NCBI RefSeq assembly: GCF_900109045.1
Contig: NZ_FNYL01000013.1
Location: 124,001-188,000 of the forward strand
DNA from: Dyadobacter sp. SG02
GTDB taxonomy: Bacteria; Bacteroidota; Bacteroidia; Cytophagales; Spirosomataceae
Direction of reading: 5' to 3'
DNA length: 64,000 bases
Every line of letters begins with the position of its first letter. Position 1 is the stretch's first letter. Below are positions 9,035-18,656 of the stretch, in pieces. The position numbers and the translations under genes were made by a program. The notes under the pieces were generated by a model. It was given only the letters and a program-made list of their open reading frames with translations. It searched no databases and was not told where the DNA came from.

Positions 9035-10648
9035 TCAGTTGTAATCCGGATTCTGTTTCAGTTTCGGGTTTGAATTAATGGCGATCTGCGGGATCGGGAA
9101 CACGGCCCTGAATGCACCGGTGGGCTTGTGCGACAGCCAGCTTTTGGTCGTATAAACCCCGAAGCGGATCATATCGCGGCGGCGGAAGCCTTCCCACGCA
9201 AATTCCCAGCCCAGCTCGTCGAGCATCCTGCCATATTGCACCGCGGCCGCATTGCCGGGGTCCACTACTTTGTAATTTTCGACGTAACCATATTGGTAAC
9301 TGCTCCCTTTTTGAAGATCGGCGCCGGTTACCGTGGCTTTGGCGGGTTTGGCCGCGAATGCACGCGTACGTACCAGCGACACCACAGTGGCGGCATCGTT
9401 GGCCTTGCCGGTACGCAGGAGGCATTCGGCTTTCATCATGAGCACCTGCGCGTAGCGGAACACGGGAAAATCGTTGCCTAGGCTTCCCTGCGCCTGGGTT
9501 TTTACTTCAAATTTATTCATCCGGTAACCCTCGGCCTCGCCGGTGTACAGGCCGTCGGGGAGTTCGTTGTTGAGCACCACATTCTTCCCGGCCTGGTCGT
9601 AGGAGCCTTTCAATGGGGTGACGCCGTCGGCCGCGAACTGCGGGCCGATCATCCAGGTCGATTTCAGGCGCTGGTCGTCGGCGTCGTAGGTATTGATAAA
9701 CTGCGGCACGCCTTTCGCCGAGCCCGCACCCCAGGGAGTTGCCAGCATATTGACCTTGTTTTTCAGCGAAGCATGCCACGAAAACATATGCGCGCTGAAC
9801 CCGCCGGCCAGGTTTTCTTCGAAAGGGATTGCAAACACGATCTCGGGCGAATTTTGGTTTTCGGTAACAAAAGGCGCGGAGAGGCCGGTTTCTAACTGGT
9901 ATTTGCCCGAAGCTATCACGTCATTGCATTGCGTAAGGCATTCTTCCCACCTTGCCTCGCCCGCATAAATGCCAGCGTTAAGGTAAACGTTGGCCAGGAG
10001 TGTTTTGGCGGCCCATTTGTTGAACCGGGCGTAGAGCAGTGTGTTCTTTTCTTCGCTCAGGTTCGGGATCGATTCGGTCAATTCCTTCACGATGAACTGG
10101 TATATTTCCTTCCGGCCGGTTTTTTCTAGCAACTCTTCGGAGCGGTCGGTGATCAGCGGCGCGTCGCCGAAGTTGTCGCAGATCATCCAGTAGAAAAATG
10201 CCCTTACCGCCCGCATTTCGGAGATCAGCGCCTCTTTGGTAACACCGGCGGGTATGGTGATTTTATTGTTCTGTAACTGATCTATCAAACGGTTTGCATT
10301 GATTACCCCGGTATAGAATGTATTCCACATGCTGCTGATCTGCGGGTTTTCGGAATTCCAAGTGTGCAGGTGCATACGCTTGTAAATGCCGCCGTCGTCC
10401 CAGCCCGAAGCATTGGCGGGCATCACAATACCGTCGGCGGTGGATTCCTGCGCCATGTACCAGTGCGTGTGCGAAATGAGCGGCCGCATGGTCGCGTAGC
10501 CGATGCTCATTGCCTGGTACGCATTGGAATAATTATAGGTATCCTCGGTCACCTCGGAGTAAATTTTCTCGGTCAGGTCGTTGTTGCAGCCGCTCGCAGC
10601 CATGGTGAGCAAAAGCGCTGTGCCGATATACGATTTCAATGGTTTCAT
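9035..10648 (-). CDS. SusD/RagB-type glycan-binding outer-membrane lipoprotein
   Basis: 537 residues. The lipobox is MAASGC with Cys21, giving a surface lipoprotein. The SusD N-terminal region (SNAYQAMSIGYATMRP) and the TPR-like helical core (AVRAFFYWMICDNFGDAPLI, FNKWAAKTLLANVYLNAGIY) are clear. The C-terminal RMLDELGWEFAWEGFRRRDM and FPIPQIAINSNPKLKQNPDY are diagnostic of RagB/SusD. It caps the SusC transporter encoded 32 bases upstream and captures oligosaccharides. Ligand specificity cannot be read from sequence; the neighbouring enzymes suggest L-arabinofuranose-containing chains. Confidence 0.95.
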   Translation of the reverse strand: MKPLKSYIGTALLLTMAASGCNNDLTEKIYSEVTEDTYNYSNAYQAMSIGYATMRPLISHTHWYMAQESTADGIVMPANASGWDDGGIYKRMHLHTWNSENPQISSMWNTFYTGVINANRLIDQLQNNKITIPAGVTKEALISEMRAVRAFFYWMICDNFGDAPLITDRSEELLEKTGRKEIYQFIVKELTESIPNLSEEKNTLLYARFNKWAAKTLLANVYLNAGIYAGEARWEECLTQCNDVIASGKYQLETGLSAPFVTENQNSPEIVFAIPFEENLAGGFSAHMFSWHASLKNKVNMLATPWGAGSAKGVPQFINTYDADDQRLKSTWMIGPQFAADGVTPLKGSYDQAGKNVVLNNELPDGLYTGEAEGYRMNKFEVKTQAQGSLGNDFPVFRYAQVLMMKAECLLRTGKANDAATVVSLVRTRAFAAKPAKATVTGADLQKGSSYQYGYVENYKVVDPGNAAAVQYGRMLDELGWEFAWEGFRRRDMIRFGVYTTKSWLSHKPTGAFRAVFPIPQIAINSNPKLKQNPDYN

Positions 10649-10680
10649 GGGAGATAGTCTTTTGGGTATTGAACTAAAAA

Positions 10681-13600
10681 CTAGAATGTGAGAGACACGC
10701 CGGCAGTGAAGCTGGTGGTAGCAGGGTAGCGGTTCTTATCGTCGATGCCCGGGAACAGCCCGCTGATGCCCACTTCCGGATCGATGCCCTTGTAGCCCGT
10801 AATGGTGTACAGGTTCGCCACCGCCAGGTAAACCCGCGTGTGCCGGAGGTATTTGTTTTTCAACCGGAGATTATAGCCGACGGTAATGTTGTCGATCTTC
10901 CAGTAGTTGCCGTTTTCGATGTAGTAGCTTACGTAATTCAGCGACTGGTCGTCGGCCAGCGGACGTTTGCCGTAGATCGGGTCGTAGGCGTTCGAGCGCA
11001 GGTTCCCGCGGGTGAGCATGACGGGCGCACTCCAGAACATTTCGGTCATGTTCAAAATCTGGAAACCGAATGCGCCGCGCATGGTAATGTTCAGGTCGAA
11101 GTTTTTGTAGGTCAATGTGTTGTTCCAGTTCAGATAGCGTTTCGGCAAGCCGTTGCCGATGATCTGCTTGTCGTCGGCCTGCTGCTGGGCAATGGGTTTG
11201 GGCTCGCCGTTTTTGCCTTCGATGATCCAGTGGCCGGTTTCGTCGATGTCGATCGTTTTGAAACCCCAGAAATTGCCGATAGGCTGGCCTACCTGTATGC
11301 GGTGCGTGGTTTGCTGGATAGGCTCACCGGTGTTGCCGGTGTCAAAATAGCCGCTGGCTAATGCAAACTTGTCGTTCGATAATGTAAGGATTTTGTTTGC
11401 ATTGGTCGAGAAATTGACGGAAGTGCTCCACCTGAATGCTGCGGTTTGCAGCGGGATCGCATTCACCTGGATTTCTATCCCTTTGTTTTCCATGGAAGCC
11501 GCATTGGCGGTGATGGTATTGTACAGATAGGGCGGGGTAGGCACCGGAAACTCGGCGATCAGATCGCGGGTCGTGCGGCGGTAGAGGTCGATGGAGCCGG
11601 AGAGGCGTTCATTCAGGAAGCCGTAGTCGATCCCCACGTTCACCTCTTCCTTGCGCTCCCAGCGGAGGTCCGGGTTAGGGTTGTTCGCCGGGTTGATCGC
11701 CTGCACCCATTGGCCGTTGATGAGTACATTGGTATTGAAATTGATTTTATTTAAAGAAAGATAAGACTTCCCTGGTTCTGTGCCTGTTACGCCGTAACCT
11801 GCCCGGAGTTTAAGATTTGAAACGGTGTTGGAATTTTCCAGAAAAGCTTCCCTTTTTAAATTCCAGCCCACGGAAAACGCCGGGAAGCTTCCCCATTTGT
11901 GATTGGCGCCAAAGCGTGAGGAGCCTTCATGGCGGATACTTGCCATGAGCAGGTATTTATTCATAAAACTGTAATTCACCCGGAAAAAGTAGCTGATCAG
12001 CTTGTTTTCAGACTGCTCCGACAACTCCGGCGCCTGTCCGCGACGTAATGCGAGCCCCGCGTTGATGTTGTTGTAGGAAAAATTATCGGTCGGGAAATCC
12101 CAGTTCTGCATCCAGTAGAGTTCGTTGTTGTACTTCCGCCAGGTATGACCTGCGAGGATCACGAAGTTGTGGTCGTGAATGGACTTGTTGTAATTGGCGG
12201 TGAATTCGAACAGGTCGTCCTGCGTGCGGGTGGTGCCGCGCGAGGCAAAGCCATTCCGGCCGTTGCGGCTGGTGGAATAATGGTTTTTCGTTTCGTAATA
12301 ACCTCGCGTGCTGTTGAACATGTCGCGCGCGAACAACGCCTTGATTTCCAGTCCTTCCACCGGCGCGAGCGAGATGGTACCGTACGTGCGGAGGTTGTTG
12401 TTGCGGTTCAACCCGTTGGATTCCTCGATCAGCGCTACGGGGTTCATGTAATCGGTTTTGTCGGTGCGCTCCGTCCATTTGCCGTTTTCGTCCCTCAATG
12501 GCTCCGTGGGGTTGAATGTGAGCGCATTGCGATACACGAGGCCGGAATAGGGACCGCCGTCGATGGAAAAATACTTCTGCTGGTAACCGCTCAGGTTCGC
12601 ATTGATTTTCAATAGTCCGTTGAACATCGAATGATTCACTTCGATGCGCGGGAAAATGGTCGTATTATCCGATTTTTTCATAATCCCGTTGAGCCGGCGG
12701 TATTCCATGCTGACGATGTAGTTGGTCGTGCGCGAACCGCCGCGGAGGCTGATATTATGCACCTGCGACAATGGTTTCTGGGTTACCTGGCTCAGCCAGT
12801 CGGTGCTGTGGCCGTAATCGATGGCGCCGGGCTTGCCCTGGGCGGCCAGTGCGCGGTACTGGTTCACGTCCATGAAATCCAGTTTGCGGGTGAGTCTTTG
12901 GGTAGTAAAATACGAATTCACTTCCAGGGTCGCCGGCGTTTCGCCTTTCACTTTCCGCGTCGTGATGAGGATAACGCCGTTGGTACCCCGCGTGCCGTAA
13001 ATGGCCGCGGCGGAGCCGTCTTTCAGGACGTCGATGGATTCGATATCCTCCGGCGCGACGGTGTTCAGGCCGCCGGGCACGCCGTCGATGAGCACGAGGG
13101 GGTCCGAACTGGCGTTGATGGTTGCATTACCCCGCAATGTGATCTGCGCCGTAGCGGTAGGGTCGCCGCTGGGTGTGATGACGCTCAGCCCGGCCACTTT
13201 TCCGCGAATCAGCTGGGCGGCGTCCTGTACCGGGCCTTTCACGAAATCCTCGGATTTTACGCTAACAATGGCGCTGGTGATCTGCTCGCGTTTTTGGGTT
13301 CCATAACCCACCACTACCACTTCTTCGAGGCTTTTCAGGTCGGGTGCGAGGGTAATGTCGATGGTGGAGCGGCTGCCGACGGCGACTTCCTGGTTTTGGT
13401 AGCCCACGTAGGAAAATACCAGCGTTACGTCCGCTTTGGGATCGTCGTTCACGGCGATGCTGTATTTGCCATCCACGCCGGTGGTGCTTCCGCGCGTGCT
13501 GCCTTTGATGAGCACGCTCACACCCGGCAGCAGCTCGCCGCCGTCGCCTTTCACAATGCCGGATATGGTCCTGTCTACTGTTTTTCGGGCCATTTCCAGC

Positions 13601-14055
13601 ATGGAAGTATTGTTCTGGATCGACATGGTGTAGGTTTGCTGCGTGGCGGGTGTTTCTTCCGGTGCGATCGGTTCAATCTGCTGGGCGCCCGGTTTGGTTT
13701 CTTCTGCGGTGGTCAGAATGAGGTAGGTCTGTTTGCTAACCTTCTTGTAGCGCAACCCCGACGGCAGGATATTGTTGAGCTTCGTCTCGATCGTCTGGCC
13801 CGCCTGTACCTGCGCCGGTGCCACGAAAAGGCCTTCCAGCAGTTTTTCTTCAAAAAGGATATCGACTTTATATTGTTTTTTAACCTGCATTAAAGCATCC
13901 CGCAACGCGATCCGGCTGCCGGGGATGATGGTGGGTACCGCATTGCTTTTGGATGGGCGGTTCTGGGCCATGAGCTGGGCTTTAATCGGGGCGCCATCCA
14001 ACAGGCATCCCACCATTAAGGTTACCAGAACTTTAACGTGTAATAGTTTCGTCAT
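10681..14055 (-). CDS. SusC/RagA TonB-dependent transporter with N-terminal STN domain
   Basis: 1124 residues. Order of parts: signal peptide; STN (secretin/TonB short N-terminal) domain around residues 45-115; carboxypeptidase-like regulatory domain from about 165 (GIVKGDGGELLPGVSVLIKG); a TonB-box-like stretch LEEVVVVGYGTQKR; a plug with GNATINASSDPLVLIDGVPG and GTRGTNGVILITT; then the 22-strand barrel ending in GVSLTF with terminal Phe. It imports oligosaccharides with SusD. The STN extension, together with FecR and an ECF sigma factor encoded just upstream, marks a trans-envelope signalling transporter that reports substrate to the anti-sigma factor. Confidence 0.95.
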   Translation of the reverse strand: MTKLLHVKVLVTLMVGCLLDGAPIKAQLMAQNRPSKSNAVPTIIPGSRIALRDALMQVKKQYKVDILFEEKLLEGLFVAPAQVQAGQTIETKLNNILPSGLRYKKVSKQTYLILTTAEETKPGAQQIEPIAPEETPATQQTYTMSIQNNTSMLEMARKTVDRTISGIVKGDGGELLPGVSVLIKGSTRGSTTGVDGKYSIAVNDDPKADVTLVFSYVGYQNQEVAVGSRSTIDITLAPDLKSLEEVVVVGYGTQKREQITSAIVSVKSEDFVKGPVQDAAQLIRGKVAGLSVITPSGDPTATAQITLRGNATINASSDPLVLIDGVPGGLNTVAPEDIESIDVLKDGSAAAIYGTRGTNGVILITTRKVKGETPATLEVNSYFTTQRLTRKLDFMDVNQYRALAAQGKPGAIDYGHSTDWLSQVTQKPLSQVHNISLRGGSRTTNYIVSMEYRRLNGIMKKSDNTTIFPRIEVNHSMFNGLLKINANLSGYQQKYFSIDGGPYSGLVYRNALTFNPTEPLRDENGKWTERTDKTDYMNPVALIEESNGLNRNNNLRTYGTISLAPVEGLEIKALFARDMFNSTRGYYETKNHYSTSRNGRNGFASRGTTRTQDDLFEFTANYNKSIHDHNFVILAGHTWRKYNNELYWMQNWDFPTDNFSYNNINAGLALRRGQAPELSEQSENKLISYFFRVNYSFMNKYLLMASIRHEGSSRFGANHKWGSFPAFSVGWNLKREAFLENSNTVSNLKLRAGYGVTGTEPGKSYLSLNKINFNTNVLINGQWVQAINPANNPNPDLRWERKEEVNVGIDYGFLNERLSGSIDLYRRTTRDLIAEFPVPTPPYLYNTITANAASMENKGIEIQVNAIPLQTAAFRWSTSVNFSTNANKILTLSNDKFALASGYFDTGNTGEPIQQTTHRIQVGQPIGNFWGFKTIDIDETGHWIIEGKNGEPKPIAQQQADDKQIIGNGLPKRYLNWNNTLTYKNFDLNITMRGAFGFQILNMTEMFWSAPVMLTRGNLRSNAYDPIYGKRPLADDQSLNYVSYYIENGNYWKIDNITVGYNLRLKNKYLRHTRVYLAVANLYTITGYKGIDPEVGISGLFPGIDDKNRYPATTSFTAGVSLTF

Positions 14056-14075
14056 GATTATGGATGATTAAGGAA

Positions 14076-15134
14076 TTACAAATGATTTGCGTCCAGCACG
14101 AACGTTTCGCCCCCGTCGTCGCCCGGGGGCGTGTGTGTAACGCGGGCATTCAGGACATCGGAAAGGACTTTCAGCACATTGGCGGGGTCGCTGGCATTGA
14201 ATGTGCCGCCTATCGTGCGGCGGGCAAGCGTGGAGTCCGCCACGACCACATTCACACCGAAATGCTCGCTGATCTGGTAGGCGATCTCCGAAACCGGCGT
14301 GTTTTCAAACATAAACAACCGCTGTTTCCAGGCCTGGTGCGCGGAGAGTCTCTCGCTGTGTTTCAGGGTCAGTGTGCCCTGCGTCGACATGGTGGCCACA
14401 TCGCCGGGTTTCATCAGCATTGGTCTGGGATTCAGCTCGTTGAGTGAGCGCAATTGCACGCTTCCCTGGCTGAGTACCACTTTCGAGCCGCGTTCGCGGC
14501 TGTACACGATGAATTCGGTTCCTAATACCTTCACTTCCAGCTTGTCGGGCGTACGCACGATGAACTTGCTGTGATCCACCGTGTGTTTCACGGCAAATTC
14601 GGCTTCACCTTTCAGTTTCACCTCCCTCGTGCCGCCCCCGAAACCAAAGCGGGGAATGCTGAGGACGGAATTGGCATTGAGCGTTACCCGGCTGCTGTCG
14701 GGCAACACCACCGTGCGGACCTCGCCGTAGCCGGTTTCATATTGTTTGTAAAACCAGTAGTCGGAGAGCAGCCAGGCGCCCATGACCAATGCCACAGAAG
14801 CCGCGGCGGTCCATTTGAATACCCAAAGCCGTCCGCGCCCCGCGCCCCGGTGCATCCGGGAGGCGTGGCCGGCAGTTGGCGTATCGGACGCCGAAGGGTC
14901 GGTTGCCTGGAAATCCGCGTCAGTTTGAACGGTATGCAGTGAACGTTGGTAACCTTGTTCCACATCCGGTGTGAACTGCGGGTTTTCGATTTCCCATTCA
15001 TCCAGCCATTGAAAATACAGCTCGCGGTTGGCAGGGTTTTCCAGCCATTCCTGTATCAGAATGTTCTGCATCTGCGTGGTTTTCCCTTCGAAGAAGTTCT
15101 GGATGACCTGTTTGGAGAGAAGTGATTTCTTCAT
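14076..15134 (-). CDS. FecR-family anti-sigma factor
   Basis: 352 residues. A cytoplasmic N-terminal part (FFEGKTTQMQNILIQEWLEN) is followed by one membrane segment (VFKWTAAASVALVMGAWLL, about residue 105-125), then the periplasmic FecR domain (GEVRTVVLPDSSRVTLNANS, GEAEFAVKH, VKVLGTEF). The C-terminal DUF4974-like region would contact the STN domain of SusC. The expected role is to hold the neighbouring ECF sigma factor until SusC signals bound glycan. It lies between the sigma gene and susC on the same strand. Confidence 0.93.
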   Translation of the reverse strand: MKKSLLSKQVIQNFFEGKTTQMQNILIQEWLENPANRELYFQWLDEWEIENPQFTPDVEQGYQRSLHTVQTDADFQATDPSASDTPTAGHASRMHRGAGRGRLWVFKWTAAASVALVMGAWLLSDYWFYKQYETGYGEVRTVVLPDSSRVTLNANSVLSIPRFGFGGGTREVKLKGEAEFAVKHTVDHSKFIVRTPDKLEVKVLGTEFIVYSRERGSKVVLSQGSVQLRSLNELNPRPMLMKPGDVATMSTQGTLTLKHSERLSAHQAWKQRLFMFENTPVSEIAYQISEHFGVNVVVADSTLARRTIGGTFNASDPANVLKVLSDVLNARVTHTPPGDDGGETFVLDANHL

Positions 15135-15179
15135 ACTTCGTTGAATTCAGGATGACATATATCCGGCAGCGTTATGCCG

Positions 15180-15857
15180 TCAGACGAATAGGAGTAAAAT
15201 CTGGATCAGTGAGAGCAGCCCGTGGTCCTGTAATGCTTTCCGCAGGATCGACAGTCCCTTCGTAATGTGCCCCTCTACGGTTTTGACCGAAATCCCCAAT
15301 TCTTCGGCGATTGCGATATTGCGCTTGCCTTCAAACCGGCTCATCAGGAACACCTTCTGGTTTTGCGGCGATAACGACCGGATCACCTGCTCGATTTTCA
15401 GGACCAGCTCCTGGAATTGCAGCTCCTGCTGGGGCGAACTTGCAGGAGTTGCCACCGGCAGGTCGCCCAATTCTTCGGTGAACGTTTCTTTTCCGAAGTT
15501 TTTACGCATATGATGAAACGCCGCATGCCGCACCGTCGTGAACAGGTAGGAGCGGTACGAGGTAGTGACCGCCGTGTGCAGCTGCTTGGACCAGAACTGG
15601 CTGAACACCTCCACGACAATATCCTCGGCCATGTCACGTGCATATACGAAGCGCACGGCATGGCTGCACAGCTGCTTGTAATACCGTTTGAAAAGCAGTT
15701 CATATCCCCGCGCAGGATCGGTTGCGAATGCCTGTTTGATAAACAATTCCGAATCGACAAAGTCTGCCGGCAGTTTCCTGACATCCCCGAAACCGGGTGC
15801 CGCGCCCTGAGGCTCGCTCGTACCAGGCTTATTTTCTGCAGAATACTTCTGGTTCAT
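15180..15857 (-). CDS. ECF RNA polymerase sigma factor (sigma-70 family)
   Basis: 225 residues. Region 2 is seen in YELLFKRYYKQLCSHAVRFV and ARDMAEDIVVEVFSQFW. Region 4 is seen in LSPQNQKVFLMSRFEGKRNI followed by the helix-turn-helix IAEELGISVKTVEGHITKGL. It has a somewhat long polar N-terminus (about 30 residues) before region 2. It heads the leftward locus, 45 bases before FecR, and should direct transcription of the susCD operon when released. The start at 15857 is the first ATG; a later start would still keep region 2. Confidence 0.92.
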   Translation of the reverse strand: MNQKYSAENKPGTSEPQGAAPGFGDVRKLPADFVDSELFIKQAFATDPARGYELLFKRYYKQLCSHAVRFVYARDMAEDIVVEVFSQFWSKQLHTAVTTSYRSYLFTTVRHAAFHHMRKNFGKETFTEELGDLPVATPASSPQQELQFQELVLKIEQVIRSLSPQNQKVFLMSRFEGKRNIAIAEELGISVKTVEGHITKGLSILRKALQDHGLLSLIQILLLFV

Positions 15858-16175
15858 ACAAATTAGGTGAGTAGGTTATTGATAAGAGTATTTTACACCC
15901 GCGCTACCCTCGGTGGTTTTGTGAAATTTTTATTTTTTTTGTCACTTTTTAGGAGCGGCAGGGGTTTTTGGCCGCTGACCGCCAGCAGTCCGCAAGCGCA
16001 CGCCCGGTGTTCGCAAATGGACAGGATTTCGTTCCAAAAGCCCCAATCGGTGTCGAAATCGCTCTTCTGTACATCAGGTCTACTTTTTTGGTTAACCAAC
16101 AACACCTGACTATTCCTGAGCTCACCTGACTATTTCCTGACAACCTCTTGATCACGTCTAACCTGTACGGACCCC
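15858..16175. other. 318-bp divergent intergenic region between ECF sigma and FtsX-like permease
   Basis: No convincing gene; short frames on both strands lack family features. It contains a long T run at 15931-15940. Nearer the permease are a perfect 12-bp palindrome and a pair of direct repeats, listed separately. Both divergent promoters must lie here, but no exact TAnnTTTG element was found for either gene. Confidence 0.6.
16088..16140. promoter_or_regulatory. palindrome plus direct repeats upstream of the permease
   Basis: TTGGTTAACCAA at 16088-16099 is a perfect 12-bp palindrome. It is followed by CACCTGACTATTCCTGA (16103-16119) and CACCTGACTATTTCCTGA (16123-16140), two near-identical copies spaced 20 bp start to start, about two helical turns. 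Such phasing suits a dimeric or LytTR-like regulator; the regulator is unknown. Confidence 0.5.
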
Positions 16176-18584
16176 ATGCTACGCAATTACCTGAAAATCG
16201 CGCTTCGCCAGTTGGCCAGAAACCGGGCATATTCATTTATCAACATCGGCGGGCTCGCTGCGGGTATGGCGGTGGCCATGCTGATCGGGCTGTGGGTTTA
16301 CGACGAGCTGTCGTTTAATACCTATCATGAAAATTACGGGCGCATTGCGCAGGTACGCTCGCGCGAGTTCGGTGAGCACGGGGTCGGGATTAATTCGTCC
16401 GTGCAATATCCGCTGATGACGGAGCTTAAAACCCATTACAAGGAGTATTTCAAACACATTGTGAGCGCTTCCTGGGATGTTGATTATGTATTGTCGGCAG
16501 GAGAAAGCAAGATTTCGCGCTCGGGACTGTTCATGGACCCCGAGGCGCCGGAAATGCTCACGTTACGCATGGTGTACGGTACGCGGGCGGGCCTGCGCGA
16601 CCCGCATTCTGTCATGCTTTCGAAATCGACCGCGCTGGCATTGTTCGGGAACGTCGATCCGGTGAACCGGGCCGTGAAAATCAGTAACAAGCTGGATGTG
16701 AAGGTGACGGGCGTGTATGAAGATTTGCCCCAGAATGCCCAGTTCAACCAGGTGCGGTTCCTGGCGCCATTCGCGCTATGGGAGCTCGATAATCCGTGGA
16801 TCAGGGAGCGGGCGATGACGGACTGGCAGAATCATTTCATGAAAATTTACGTCGAGCTTCGTCCCGACGTCGATCCGGAGCAGCTCGCCGGGGATATCAA
16901 GAATGCCGAAATGAAAAACCTGGCGGCGTTTCCGGAAGTTGCGAAAAACAAACCGGAGGTATTCCTGTTGCCGATGCGAGACTGGCATCTGCATAATTTC
17001 AAACGCGGCCAGCCCGATAAAGGCCCGCTGCAAATGGTGTGGCTGATCAGCATTATCGGCACATTTGTGCTGCTTCTGGCCTGCATTAATTTTATGAACC
17101 TTTCCACCGCACACTCGGAAAAACGGGCGAAGGAGGTAGGAATCCGCAAGTCGATGGGTTCGATGCGAAAGCAGCTGGTGAACCAGTTTTTCAGTGAATC
17201 GTTTTTGGTGGTGATCATGGCATTCCTGTTGTCGCTTTGGGCCGTTTCGCTCGCATTACCGTGGTTTAATGAACTGGCAGCGAAGCAAATGTCGATCCCG
17301 TGGACGAATGGCGGGTTCTGGGCCGCGAGCCTGGGATTTATCGCGCTCACAGGTACGCTCGCGGGAGGTTATCCGGCATTGTATCTGTCGTCGTTTCAGC
17401 CGGTGAAAGTATTGAAAGGCACATTCCGGGCCGGACGTTTCGCCTCGGTTCCCCGGAAAGTGCTTGTCGTTCTGCAATTTACCGTATCGGTAACATTGGT
17501 GATCGGTACCATTATCGTATTCCGGCAGATCCAGTTTGCCAAAAACCGGCCTGCGGGCTACACGCGGGAGGGACTGCTGATGGTCGAAATGAAGTCGGGG
17601 GATTTTTACGGCAAACACGAATTGCTCAAAAACGAACTCCGGCGCACCGGCGCGGTAACCGACATCGCCGAATCCATGGGAAAAGTAACGGAAGTATGGT
17701 CCGGCAACGGCGGGTTCGAATGGCGTGGTAAAAGCCCGGCAGCCGATGAAAGCTTCGGCACGCTGATGGTCAGTTCCGAATATGGGCGGACGGTAGGCTG
17801 GCAATTTGTGCAAGGCCGGGACTTTTCCGAGACGCTGACATCCGATTCGTCGGGAATGGTCGTAAATGAGGCGGCGGTGAAGTATATGGGGCTCAAAGAC
17901 CCGGTGGGCGAGGAGGTAACCTGGAAATTCCAGGAACAGCCGGTCATGCATTACCGTATCCTGGGCGTGATCAAAGACGTAATCATGGAATCGCCCTACG
18001 AGCCTACTTACCCGACGGTGTTTATGATTAAAGCGCACGGAGGCCCCAACTGGATGCATATCCGCATTAACCCTAACATGAGCGTGAGCGAAGCGCTGCC
18101 CCGCATCGAGGCCGTATTCAAGAAACTGATCCCGCTCGCGCCTTTCGAATACAAATTCGCGGATGAGGATTATGCATTGAAATTCGCCGCCGAAGAGCGC
18201 GTCGGGAAGCTGGCCTACTTCTTCGCGGTGCTGGCCATCCTGATTTCCTGTCTGGGACTTTTCGGCCTGTCGTCCTTCATCGCCGAGCAGCGCACGCGCG
18301 AGATCGGCGTCAGGAAAGTGCTCGGCGCGTCGGTGTTCAACGTCTGGAAGCTGTTGTCGAACGAGTTTATCCTGCTCGTAACAATCGCCTTCGCATTGGC
18401 CACACCGGTAGCTTATTATTTACTGGGACATTGGCTGGAAAAATACACCTACCGCATTGAGCCGTCCTGGTGGATCTTCGCCGCGACGGGCTTTGGTGCG
18501 ATGGCTATTACGCTGTGTACCATCAGTTTCCAGAGCATTAAAGCCGCGTTGGTCAACCCGGTGGTATCATTGAGGGCAGAATAA
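16176..18584 (+). CDS. FtsX/MacB-like ABC transporter permease (stand-alone)
   Basis: 802 residues. It begins with the first membrane segment in FINIGGLAAGMAVAMLIGLW, then a MacB-type periplasmic core domain. An FtsX domain follows with LLLACINFMNLSTAHSEKRA and KEVGIRKSMGSMRKQL. A second core domain and a second FtsX repeat (REIGVRKVLGASVFNVWKLL) complete the duplicated architecture typical of large Bacteroidota permeases. The ATPase is not encoded nearby. Family members are tied to efflux or envelope mechanotransmission; the substrate is unknown. It resembles the permease at 36682-39063 in domain order but is clearly diverged. Confidence 0.9.
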   Translation: MLRNYLKIALRQLARNRAYSFINIGGLAAGMAVAMLIGLWVYDELSFNTYHENYGRIAQVRSREFGEHGVGINSSVQYPLMTELKTHYKEYFKHIVSASWDVDYVLSAGESKISRSGLFMDPEAPEMLTLRMVYGTRAGLRDPHSVMLSKSTALALFGNVDPVNRAVKISNKLDVKVTGVYEDLPQNAQFNQVRFLAPFALWELDNPWIRERAMTDWQNHFMKIYVELRPDVDPEQLAGDIKNAEMKNLAAFPEVAKNKPEVFLLPMRDWHLHNFKRGQPDKGPLQMVWLISIIGTFVLLLACINFMNLSTAHSEKRAKEVGIRKSMGSMRKQLVNQFFSESFLVVIMAFLLSLWAVSLALPWFNELAAKQMSIPWTNGGFWAASLGFIALTGTLAGGYPALYLSSFQPVKVLKGTFRAGRFASVPRKVLVVLQFTVSVTLVIGTIIVFRQIQFAKNRPAGYTREGLLMVEMKSGDFYGKHELLKNELRRTGAVTDIAESMGKVTEVWSGNGGFEWRGKSPAADESFGTLMVSSEYGRTVGWQFVQGRDFSETLTSDSSGMVVNEAAVKYMGLKDPVGEEVTWKFQEQPVMHYRILGVIKDVIMESPYEPTYPTVFMIKAHGGPNWMHIRINPNMSVSEALPRIEAVFKKLIPLAPFEYKFADEDYALKFAAEERVGKLAYFFAVLAILISCLGLFGLSSFIAEQRTREIGVRKVLGASVFNVWKLLSNEFILLVTIAFALATPVAYYLLGHWLEKYTYRIEPSWWIFAATGFGAMAITLCTISFQSIKAALVNPVVSLRAE

Positions 18585-18618
18585 CGCGATGTAACGAGGA
18601 GTCGACAAAAAGATTTTC

Positions 18619-18626
18619 TAGATTTG
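18619..18626 (+). promoter_or_regulatory. -7 element for the subtilase gene
   Basis: TAGATTTG fits TAnnTTTG. It overlaps the TTG at 18624 that would otherwise open the reading frame, which argues that translation starts at ATG 18657. Confidence 0.5.
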
Positions 18627-18656
18627 AAGATTAGTATTCGAATCTCCTCTCTCCGT

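Noticed and set aside
12631..13893. 420-residue open frame on the plus strand
   Set aside because: Antisense shadow of susC; low-complexity His/Gly-rich sequence with no recognisable domain.
15867..16109. 80-residue frame in the sigma/permease gap
   Set aside because: Composition and lack of motifs do not support a gene; also overlaps an equally open minus-strand frame.
16176..18584. Complete ABC exporter operon
   Set aside because: Only the permease is present; no ATPase or adaptor gene lies next to it.
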